Assembly (NCBI GenBank): GCA_003450555.1
Contig: DMFQ01000405.1
Coordinates: forward strand, 3,428 to 8,981
DNA from: Ktedonobacter sp.
GTDB lineage: Bacteria; Chloroflexota; Ktedonobacteria; Ktedonobacterales; Ktedonobacteraceae
Length of the DNA: 5,554 bases
Direction: 5' to 3'
Shown: positions 1-5,426 of the stretch, piece by piece
How positions within the stretch are numbered: the stretch's first letter is position 1
How the letters are laid out: the number at the start of each line of letters is the position of its first letter
Program-made: the position numbers and the translations under genes
The notes under the pieces: generated by a model
Seen by the model: the letters and a program-made list of their open reading frames with translations, nothing else
The model's database searches: none
What the model was told of the DNA's origin: nothing

Positions 1-446
1 CCAGCGCCCTACTCTTGCGCGCCGGTGCCATCCCAGAAACAGTCGTACAGCCCATCTACCGTACGCACCCCCTTGCTCTGGAGCGCTTTAAGGCCCTTGT
101 CATCATCAACGCGCAAACATCCTGTGGCGGGCGTCTCATCTGGTCACAGGCTACCGGTGCCACCCTTGAAGCCGCGGGCGCCACCGAAGACATGGACGAC
201 AATTTCTCTGGCGCACTGCGCGATATCGAAGGTGTAGAGGTCGCCATCTTCTTCAAAAGCTACAGCGATCCAAACATGACTCGCCTCAGTATGCGCTGCG
301 CCGCCCCCTACAACGCCGCTGAAATCTGCCAGCGCATCGCCAATGGCGGTGGTCATGCCCGCGCGGCGGGAGGCTACCTCAACCTACCCATCGCAGCCGC
401 CACCAAAGTAGTCATCACCGAACTAGAGCGCCTGATGAGCACATGA
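1..446 (+). CDS. nrnA: DHH/DHHA1 phosphoesterase, NrnA-like (C-terminal part; 5' end outside window)
   Basis: Partial gene: the frame is open from the first complete codon at base 3, giving 147 residues up to the TGA at 444-446. The family runs to roughly 310-340 residues, so about the last 45% is present and the N-terminal DHH catalytic domain is missing. What remains looks like a DHHA1 substrate-binding domain: a segment reading DNFSGALRDIEGVEVAIFF, then a serine- and arginine-bearing strand (TRLSMRC), then the signature GGGHARAAGG near the C-terminus. NrnA-type enzymes degrade very short RNAs (nanoRNAs) to mononucleotides, and many also dephosphorylate 3'-phosphoadenosine 5'-phosphate; they are cytosolic. 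Position directly before truB matches the common rbfA-nrnA-truB order. The usual FGGGGH is ANGGGH here, a small change. A c-di-AMP phosphodiesterase role is possible in this family but cannot be judged without the DHH domain. Confidence 0.9.
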   Translation, partial: SALLLRAGAIPETVVQPIYRTHPLALERFKALVIINAQTSCGGRLIWSQATGATLEAAGATEDMDDNFSGALRDIEGVEVAIFFKSYSDPNMTRLSMRCAAPYNAAEICQRIANGGGHARAAGGYLNLPIAAATKVVITELERLMST

Positions 447-1372
447 ACACCCGTAATTCCATGATTGTAGAGCATACTATGGACGGCATACTCAACATCA
501 ACAAAGCCACCGGCATGACCTCACACGACGTCGTGGCAAAAATACGCAAAATACTCAAGCAGAAACGCGTCGGACACGCTGGCACGCTCGACCCCGCCGC
601 TAGCGGCGTGCTCCCCATCTGTATCGGTCAAGGCACGCGCGTAGCCGAATACCTTAGCGAAAGTGGCAAAGCCTATCAAGCAGACATCGTCTTCGGCGTC
701 GTCACCGACACCTATGATAGAGAAGGCAGCATTATCCGCACCGCCGACATCGCTGACCTCACCCTCACCAACATCGAGGAAACTCTACACAACTTTCTCG
801 GCCCCCAGATGCAGTTTCCGCCGCGCTACTCGGCCATCAAGATTCAGGGACAGCCCGCCTACAAGCGCGCGCGCGCAGGCGAAGAACTTTCCATGGCAGC
901 CCGTCCCATCACCATCACCTCACTGAAAATACTTTCCTGGCAACCCCCCACCCTCACCCTTGCCATCGAATGCAGCAAGGGCACCTATATCCGCTCCCTG
1001 GCCTACGACCTCGGAGAACAACTACACTGCGGCGCGCACCTTGCCGCGCTCATCCGTACACGCAGTGGCCCCTTCCTCCTCTCAGAGAGCATCACTCTCG
1101 AACAACTCGCCATAGCCGCGTCATCAGGCGCTATCGCAGAGCATCTGTACCCCTCTGACAGCGCCCTCCAAAACCTTCCCGTCCTCGTGCTCGACGCCGC
1201 TACCGTCGAACGCGTCCTTCACGGCAACTCCTTTCACTATGACCAAACTCCGCCATCAATCTCCTCCTCTAATCTTGCCCGCGTCTACGACACCGACAAC
1301 CACTTCCTCGCTATCGCCGCGTGGCATCCCGACCAAAACCTCTGGCAGCCCAAAAAAGTCTTCATAGCGTGA
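443..1372 (+). CDS. truB: tRNA pseudouridine(55) synthase TruB
   Basis: TruB isomerises uridine 55 in the T-loop of tRNAs to pseudouridine in the cytosol. Numbered from the ATG at 443 (309 aa), the catalytic-aspartate motif GHAGTLDPAASGVL is intact with Asp50. The conserved tyrosine block GKAYQADIVFG (76-86), PPRYSAIKIQGQPAYKRAR (126-144) and CSKGTYIRSLAYDLGE (178-192) follow. The C-terminal tail ends WQPKKVF, as in TruB proteins with a small PUA-like tail domain. Three in-frame starts exist. The ATG at 443 overlaps the nrnA stop as ATGA, which suggests translational coupling, but it has no good Shine-Dalgarno. The ATG at 461 has none either. The ATG at 479 follows a weak TAGAG (468-472) and gives MDGILNINK, where many TruB proteins begin, with a 297-aa product. 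The longest form is listed; 479 is at least as likely. The coding sequence is GC-rich compared with ribF downstream. Confidence 0.96.
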   Translation: MNTRNSMIVEHTMDGILNINKATGMTSHDVVAKIRKILKQKRVGHAGTLDPAASGVLPICIGQGTRVAEYLSESGKAYQADIVFGVVTDTYDREGSIIRTADIADLTLTNIEETLHNFLGPQMQFPPRYSAIKIQGQPAYKRARAGEELSMAARPITITSLKILSWQPPTLTLAIECSKGTYIRSLAYDLGEQLHCGAHLAALIRTRSGPFLLSESITLEQLAIAASSGAIAEHLYPSDSALQNLPVLVLDAATVERVLHGNSFHYDQTPPSISSSNLARVYDTDNHFLAIAAWHPDQNLWQPKKVFIA

Positions 1373-1443
1373 CAGGGGCAAGCCCAGCCCGTACATTTCC
1401 TATGATGACGCGAGCTAACATGTACGGGCTGGGCTTGCCCCTG
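1373..1443. repeat. Perfect 24-bp inverted repeat with 23-nt loop after truB
   Basis: Left arm 1373-1396 (starts CAGGGGCAAGCCC, ends GTACAT) and right arm 1420-1443 are exact reverse complements. The loop is 1397-1419. The first base of the left arm directly follows the truB stop codon. Each arm also holds the small self-complementary core GGGCAAGCCC. No T-run follows the right arm (CCCTGACGACG), so it does not fit a standard intrinsic terminator, although such a strong RNA hairpin could still stop polymerase or protect the truB mRNA 3' end. TGAC occurs just outside or at the edge of both arms (1370-1373 and 1447-1450), which may be chance or a trace of insertion. It may be a dispersed REP-like or miniature palindromic element; only a genome-wide copy count would show that. 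Confidence 0.85.
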
Positions 1444-1475
1444 CCCTGACGACGCGGTAGCCCGAAAACAATAAA

Positions 1476-1504
1476 TTGCACCTCAAGGGTAGCTGTGGTA
1501 ATAT
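1476..1504 (+). promoter_or_regulatory. Predicted sigma-70-type promoter for ribF (and probably the genes after it)
   Basis: The -35 box is TTGCAC (1476-1481), the spacer is exactly 17 nt and the -10 box is TAATAT (1499-1504). It is preceded by TGG (1496-1498), which fits the extended -10 TGn. Transcription would start near 1510-1512, leaving a leader of about 57 nt before the ribF ATG at 1568. The site lies just after the palindrome, in the largest gap between genes in the window, where an independent promoter is expected. Both hexamers are one or two mismatches from consensus. It has been read by eye only. Confidence 0.6.
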
Positions 1505-1544
1505 ATGCCAAAGAAACAAAAAGGCAGGAACCCACGCGGGTGGT

Positions 1545-1552
1545 AAGGGGAG
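1545..1552 (+). promoter_or_regulatory. Distant Shine-Dalgarno candidate for ribF
   Basis: AAGGGGAG is the only purine-rich anti-16S-like stretch in the ribF leader, but it ends 15 nt before the ATG at 1568, whereas 5-10 nt is usual. An in-frame TAA at 1544-1546 rules out an upstream start, and no start codon closer to the motif exists. GGTG (1539-1542) can pair with CACC (1553-1556), which would hold the motif in a loop; a competing stem CCAC/GTGG (1532-1535 with 1540-1543) is also possible. Both stems are only 4 bp. Confidence 0.4.
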
Positions 1553-1567
1553 CACCTCAACATAAAC

Positions 1568-2506
1568 ATGCAATACGTAACAACGCTAACAGCAAACCAA
1601 CCAATCGCAATCACCATTGGCAACTTTGATGGCGTCCATAAAGGACATCAACGACTGATGCACGAATTGCGTAAAACAGCACAAGAACTCAACTGTACAC
1701 CAGTACTGGTGACCTTCTCTCCACACACGCTCATGGTCGTGCGGCCAGATATCGACGTGCGCTACCTGACTACGCTGGAAGAGAAACTGGCACTGACAAC
1801 AAAATATGGAGACATCGCTGACAGCATCATCATCACATTCACACAGGCGGTCGCAGCCATGAGCGCCAGTGAATTTATGCAAGACCTCACTGCCCACTTC
1901 ACTATCAAGGCCTTGGTCATCGGCACCGATTTTAGCCTTGGCCATAACAGAATGGGCAACATCACCTTTCTGCAGCAGTACGGCCAGGAAAACGGCATAG
2001 TGGTACGCCCTATCCCTCTCGCAGAAGTAGAGCGCACCCGTATCAGTAGTACCCGTATCCGCGCATTAGTCAGCGAAGGGAAAATTAGCGAAGCAAATGA
2101 ACTATTAGGTCATCCAGTTACGTTATCTGATAGTGTAAGGCATGGCGCACAACGGGGCAGGCTGTTAGGATTCCCCACTGCAAACCTGATACCAGAAGCG
2201 CATAAGCTCCTACCGGCCAATGGCGTCTATGCCGTGCGCGTCAGTACAAATGACCCCTTAAGTGACGGAGCTACTGCCTCTCGCGTCTATAATGGTGTAG
2301 TCAATATTGGAGTCCGTCCAACTTTTAATGAGAAGGAACGCATCGTAGAAGTACATTTGCTTGACGTCCAACCAGATCTCTATGATAAACGTATTACTAT
2401 CGAGTTCATTGCACGATTGCGCGATGAACAACGTTTTGCTACTATAGACGCACTGAAATCGCAGATTGCCGCCGATGTGCAACAAGCGCGCCAGGTATTA
2501 AATTAG
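1568..2506 (+). CDS. ribF: Bifunctional riboflavin kinase / FMN adenylyltransferase RibF
   Basis: RibF phosphorylates riboflavin to FMN and then adenylates FMN to FAD, in the cytosol. The 312-aa length is typical. The N-terminal nucleotidyltransferase domain carries IGNFDGVHKGHQ (17-28) with the HxGH histidines His24 and His27, a GTDFSLGHNRMG motif (119-130), and ISSTRIR (159-165), the counterpart of the ISSTxIR motif. The C-terminal riboflavin kinase domain has GFPTAN (201-206), GVYAVRV (219-225), NIGVRPTF (246-253) and EVHLLD (261-266), where Glu261 matches the proposed catalytic base. Both activities therefore look intact. The ATG at 1568 is the only reasonable start because a stop lies in frame at 1544. 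Position after truB is conserved in many bacteria. Here 195 bp including a palindrome and a promoter intervene, and the next gene is an FHA gene instead of the frequent rpsO. No FMN riboswitch is recognisable upstream. Confidence 0.97.
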   Translation: MQYVTTLTANQPIAITIGNFDGVHKGHQRLMHELRKTAQELNCTPVLVTFSPHTLMVVRPDIDVRYLTTLEEKLALTTKYGDIADSIIITFTQAVAAMSASEFMQDLTAHFTIKALVIGTDFSLGHNRMGNITFLQQYGQENGIVVRPIPLAEVERTRISSTRIRALVSEGKISEANELLGHPVTLSDSVRHGAQRGRLLGFPTANLIPEAHKLLPANGVYAVRVSTNDPLSDGATASRVYNGVVNIGVRPTFNEKERIVEVHLLDVQPDLYDKRITIEFIARLRDEQRFATIDALKSQIAADVQQARQVLN

Positions 2507-2510
2507 GGAG
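2505..2510 (+). promoter_or_regulatory. Shine-Dalgarno that sets the start of the FhaA-like gene
   Basis: AGGGAG overlaps the ribF stop codon TAG (2504-2506). It also overlaps a possible GTG start at 2510, which makes that GTG unusable with this site. The ATGs at 2516 (5-nt spacing) and 2519 (8-nt spacing) are both well placed. Overlap of the ribosome site with the ribF stop suggests the two genes are translated from one message. Confidence 0.6.
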
Positions 2511-2515
2511 TGAGC

Positions 2516-3424
2516 ATGATGAAGGCTCGCCAGCAGCCACTTTCAAGATTGAATGCATGGATAGAGAGCACGGTGGAAAAATTTGTTGCTTTTTTTGTAC
2601 GAACGCCAGTTCAACCGGCCTTCATAGCCAGTAAGCTAGTAAGTGCCATGGAGAACGGTACCTTCCTGCAAAAGGCAGGTCAGCGCCTGGCTCCCAATGT
2701 CTATGATATTTATCTCAATATCAAAGATCATCAACGTTTGTCTTCCAGCCAATACACCTTGATTAGAGATTGGCAGGAGTCTCTTATTAGCTATGCAAAA
2801 AGAAAACACTATACCTTAAAAACTGAGCCCATCCTGCGCTTGCATGGGGTTACCAATGTCCCTGTTGGTCTGGTGCGTATCGATGCCAAACAAGAAGACG
2901 CGAAAAACTTGAGTTCAGAGCTTGGCAATGATGGCGGCGGCATTATGTCCACTCAGGCACTTAGCCCGCAACAACTGGCCCTCCTGCGAGCACAACTGAC
3001 GCCAGGACAGCCACTCCCTGGCATCGATAACGCCATGGCACCGCACCAGGTGAAACCACCAGTAATGGGTAGTCAGTTCAATAGCCCTATCTCACCACCA
3101 ATCCCACAGGTCCCTTCACCACCTTTACCATGGGCGCGACTCTCTATTCGTCTGCCGCAGTCTGGACAGCAAGTCTACCAGATTGAAAAACCAATTATCA
3201 ACATCGGCCGTCAACTCAGCAACGACATTATCGTCGAAGACAAACGCGTCTCACGCAATCATGCCCAGATCAAGTATCAGCCTGATGGCCAGTTCGCCAT
3301 CTTTGACCTTGGTAGCACCAACGGTATCACTATCAACAATACACCCAGTATGCGCCAACATGTCCTGCGCAGTGGTGATCAGTTCACCATTGGTAGTTAC
3401 GATTTCTACTTTGAACGAAGGTGA
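2516..3424 (+). CDS. DUF3662 and FHA domain protein (FhaA-like)
   Basis: The 302-aa product has two domains. Residues of about 5-125 resemble the DUF3662/FhaA N-terminal domain (SRLNAWIESTVEKFVAFFVR near the start, then SAMENG and APNVYDIYLN). Residues of about 147-206 form a proline- and glutamine-rich linker that is probably disordered. The C-terminal FHA domain (about 207-302) has the full phosphothreonine-binding set: GR at 231-232, SRNH at 246-249 and DLGSTNG at 264-270. No signal peptide or membrane segment is seen, so it is probably cytosolic. In mycobacteria FhaA binds phosphorylated partners of the Ser/Thr kinase PknB and affects peptidoglycan synthesis; a similar role here is inferred from domain order and the adjacent FhaB-like and SEDS genes. 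It lies 9 bp after ribF. Starts at 2510 (GTG) and 2519 (ATG) are alternatives, the first unlikely from the Shine-Dalgarno position. Confidence 0.93.
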   Translation: MMKARQQPLSRLNAWIESTVEKFVAFFVRTPVQPAFIASKLVSAMENGTFLQKAGQRLAPNVYDIYLNIKDHQRLSSSQYTLIRDWQESLISYAKRKHYTLKTEPILRLHGVTNVPVGLVRIDAKQEDAKNLSSELGNDGGGIMSTQALSPQQLALLRAQLTPGQPLPGIDNAMAPHQVKPPVMGSQFNSPISPPIPQVPSPPLPWARLSIRLPQSGQQVYQIEKPIINIGRQLSNDIIVEDKRVSRNHAQIKYQPDGQFAIFDLGSTNGITINNTPSMRQHVLRSGDQFTIGSYDFYFERR

Positions 3425-3425
3425 G
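3418..3425 (+). promoter_or_regulatory. Shine-Dalgarno of the small FHA gene, overlapping the upstream stop
   Basis: AAGGTGAG contains the TGA stop codon of the FhaA-like gene (3422-3424) and lies 8 nt before the ATG at 3434. Ribosomes finishing the first FHA gene would uncover or reload on this site, so the two FHA proteins are probably translationally coupled. Confidence 0.6.
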
Positions 3426-3433
3426 ATCTCTTT

Positions 3434-3883
3434 ATGCCCCTTTCGCTCGATGTCTTTTTATTGATATTGCGTCTCTTGCTTATCATTTTGCTCTATCTCT
3501 TTCTCATGCAAGTTGTCATCGCTATTACACGCGATTTGAAGAGATCAGCAGCAGTAGGTTCCGACGAATACAAGGGAACCCCCATCGTCGGCCACTTGAT
3601 CGTGGTCGATAGCGGCCCCAGCAGCCTCCTTCCAGGCACGCGTTTCGACCTTGAGCCTAAAACAACTATCGGGCGCGCACCAACCAGTACCATCCGCCTG
3701 ACCGACAACTTCATCTCAAGCGCCCATGCTTTTATCGAAAATCGTCATGGCACCTGGTTCGTGCGCGATATCGGTAGTATGTATGGCACCTACGTCAATA
3801 ATCAGCCTGCCAAGGAAGCCATTCCCGCTCGCCCAGGTGACATCGTAAAAATCGGCTTTATCAGCTTTAAACTAGCTCAATAA
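3434..3883 (+). CDS. Membrane-anchored FHA domain protein (FhaB-like) with altered STNG motif
   Basis: This 149-aa protein starts with one strongly hydrophobic segment (about residues 5-30, rich in Leu and Ile) followed by TRDLKR. That fits an N-terminal membrane anchor with the rest in the cytosol. A short linker leads into an FHA domain (about 55-149). The GR pair is present (80-81), as is SSAHA (95-99), similar to the SSxHA of FhaB proteins. The usual DLGSTNGT motif reads DIGSMYGT (112-119), so the Thr-Asn pair that helps hold the phosphopeptide is Met-Tyr. Length and layout resemble actinobacterial FhaB (FipA), which is phosphorylated by Ser/Thr kinases and acts with cell-division or wall proteins. 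That role is inferred. The gene sits 9 bp after the FhaA-like gene and 27 bp before the SEDS gene, probably in one operon. It may act mainly as a scaffold if phosphothreonine binding is weakened. Confidence 0.9.
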   Translation: MPLSLDVFLLILRLLLIILLYLFLMQVVIAITRDLKRSAAVGSDEYKGTPIVGHLIVVDSGPSSLLPGTRFDLEPKTTIGRAPTSTIRLTDNFISSAHAFIENRHGTWFVRDIGSMYGTYVNNQPAKEAIPARPGDIVKIGFISFKLAQ

Positions 3884-3910
3884 GAAGCGCTAGAAACAAG
3901 AGGACAATAC

Positions 3911-5326
3911 ATGGCACGTCAAACGCCTTTCAACACAATCAAAAGGTATCGCTGGCAAGAATTCGGCCTTTTCATCATCCCCTTCATGATCCTCCTGCTC
4001 GCCATGACCCAACTACTACTCGCCAGATCAGTACGAGCAGGACTGATCCCAACCTCTTCTTTGAGCACTAAAAACCTGCCGACTATCCAGGGCCTTATTC
4101 CCGTCCTCGGTATCATCATCTTCTTCTTCGCCATCAACTTCTTATTAAGCTTCACTTTCCCCAGGGCTGATCAAGTCTTGCTACCCCTTGTCGGACTCCT
4201 CAGTGGCATTGGCGTCTTAATGGCCCTGCGCATAGGGCCCAATCTTTTCCCGCCAGATCCTACATTGGGAACCCGCCAGCTCTTCTGGGTCGTCCTTGGT
4301 CTTGTCACCTTCCTCGTTACCCTCTTTGGCTTGCGCAGAATTGAATGGCTCAAAAATACCTATTATATCTGGGCCATTCTTGGCATCTTCATGGTTGGTA
4401 TCACCCTCGCCCATTCGTTGCGTGCCAACCTGAATAGCCCCACGCACGACCAGTTGAATATAGGACCACTCAACCTCCAGCCTTCAGAATTACTGAAAAT
4501 CTTTCTCGTCATCTACTTTGCTGCCTATTTGAGCAAAAATTTAGATGAATTTGCGGGAGACGACTTCCGTATTGGATCGATACATCTCCCCCTACCTCCA
4601 GCAAAGATACTCATAAACTTGTTGATTATGCTTGGCCTCGCTCTACTCCTCTTCCTGGGTATTCGTGAACTCGGCCTTGCTCTCCTCATCTATGGTATCT
4701 TTCTCTGCATGATCTACCTTGGCAGCGGCAAGCTTCGCTATGTTCTTAGCGGTTTGGTCATCTTCTTCATCCTTGGCTTTATCGGATATGCGCTCTTTGG
4801 CTACGTCCGGGCGCGCTTCGACGTCCTTGGTTTCGACGTCGTGAACTGGCAAAAATGGTCAGCAGCCGATCAGGATTTTGCTCAAAACAGTGGGCTACAA
4901 ATTGTCCAGGGCTTGCTCGCCCTCTCGAGCGGAGGCATCATTGGCGCGGGCATTGGCTTGGGTCACCCGACCTTTGTCCCTGTCGTCCAATCTGATATGA
5001 TCTTTACCGCCTTAGGTGAAGAGCTAGGTCTGGCTGGTCTTTTCGCCATCCTCGGCATCTACCTGCTGCTCATCTATCGCGGCTTTCGTATTGCCATGGA
5101 GACAACCGATACCTTCAGTAAATTGCTGGCCTCTGGTCTGACCTCGATTTTCGCCATCCAGACCATCATCATTATCGCGGGCAATATGAAAATTCTTCCC
5201 TTGACCGGCATCCCCTTGCCCTTCTTGAGCTACGGTGGCAGTTCCATTATTGCCAACTACATTATCGTCGGCATTCTGCTCCGTATCTCCCATAATACCG
5301 TCATGGAACGCGAAGGACTAGCCTGA
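3911..5326 (+). CDS. SEDS peptidoglycan glycosyltransferase, FtsW/RodA/SpoVE family
   Basis: SEDS proteins polymerise lipid II into glycan strands at the cytoplasmic membrane, with a partner class B penicillin-binding protein. The 471-aa product is highly hydrophobic with about 10-12 membrane segments (for example 18-36, 62-82, 88-106, 123-140, 233-250, 252-270, 277-298, 372-390, 404-424, 441-458). Family marks are NLQPSELLKI (188-197), GLQIVQGLLALSSGG (328-342), GAGIGLGH (345-352), VVQSDMIFTALGEELG (358-373) and LPFLSYGGSSIIANY (436-450). Asp362 in SDMIF corresponds to the essential aspartate of RodA/FtsW. The long N-terminal region with extra helices and the IRELG motif (251-255) resemble actinobacterial RodA. 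FtsW and RodA cannot be told apart safely, so no symbol is given. The Shine-Dalgarno AGAGGA (3899-3904) lies 6 nt before the ATG. The two FHA genes just upstream suggest kinase-controlled wall growth. Confidence 0.95.
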   Translation: MARQTPFNTIKRYRWQEFGLFIIPFMILLLAMTQLLLARSVRAGLIPTSSLSTKNLPTIQGLIPVLGIIIFFFAINFLLSFTFPRADQVLLPLVGLLSGIGVLMALRIGPNLFPPDPTLGTRQLFWVVLGLVTFLVTLFGLRRIEWLKNTYYIWAILGIFMVGITLAHSLRANLNSPTHDQLNIGPLNLQPSELLKIFLVIYFAAYLSKNLDEFAGDDFRIGSIHLPLPPAKILINLLIMLGLALLLFLGIRELGLALLIYGIFLCMIYLGSGKLRYVLSGLVIFFILGFIGYALFGYVRARFDVLGFDVVNWQKWSAADQDFAQNSGLQIVQGLLALSSGGIIGAGIGLGHPTFVPVVQSDMIFTALGEELGLAGLFAILGIYLLLIYRGFRIAMETTDTFSKLLASGLTSIFAIQTIIIIAGNMKILPLTGIPLPFLSYGGSSIIANYIIVGILLRISHNTVMEREGLA

Positions 5327-5360
5327 TTGGTGTATCTTCGCGTTTCTGCTTGTCTCTTTA
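5305..5360 (+). terminator. Possible terminator hairpin overlapping the end of the SEDS gene
   Basis: AACGCGAAG (5307-5315) pairs perfectly with CTTCGCGTT (5336-5344). A G-T and a G-C pair (5306/5345, 5305/5346) extend the stem to 11 bp. The loop is about 20 nt and contains the SEDS stop codon. A pyrimidine-rich, T-rich but interrupted stretch (5347-5359) follows. The long loop and weak T-tract make it a modest candidate; translating ribosomes would also disrupt its left arm. Its place before a new promoter and after the last gene of a close-packed group supports it. Confidence 0.35.
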
Positions 5361-5393
5361 CGTAACACATGCTATACTTGCACCCGATATAAT
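5350..5393 (+). promoter_or_regulatory. Predicted promoter(s) for the last, partial gene
   Basis: TTGTCT (5350-5355), a 17-nt spacer and TATACT (5373-5378) form one candidate, helped by TGC directly before the -10 box (extended -10). A perfect TATAAT follows at 5388-5393, but no good -35 box stands 16-18 nt before it. The two may be tandem start sites or only one may be used. Both would serve the ATG at 5427 and lie in the 100-bp gap after the SEDS gene. Confidence 0.5.
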
Positions 5394-5426
5394 TGTGAAT
5401 TTCAGCGCCAACCTGGAACAGACTAC

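Noticed and set aside
864..874. Short GC dinucleotide run inside truB
   Set aside because: It encodes the conserved KRARAGEE stretch of TruB and is a normal consequence of Arg-Ala codons.
1373..1450. Classical intrinsic terminator for truB
   Set aside because: The stem is strong but no T-run follows on the + strand, and no suitable A-run before it would serve the other strand. It is reported as a repeat instead.
1505..1546. 13-codon mini-ORF before ribF as a coding gene
   Set aside because: Its ATG directly follows the predicted -10 box, so it would lie upstream of the likely transcription start, and it has no Shine-Dalgarno. It is kept only as part of the leader observation.
1444..1567. 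FMN riboswitch upstream of ribF
   Set aside because: The leader after the promoter is only about 57 nt and shows none of the conserved RFN-element blocks or its multi-stem layout.
1586..1945. 119-aa reverse-strand open frame inside ribF
   Set aside because: It is antisense to the conserved nucleotidyltransferase domain; its Cys- and Asp-rich sequence looks like a mirror of ribF codons and not a protein family.
2510..2515. GTG at 2510 as the start of the FhaA-like gene
   Set aside because: The Shine-Dalgarno AGGGAG ends on the G of this GTG, so it cannot serve it. ATG 2516 or 2519 is properly spaced.
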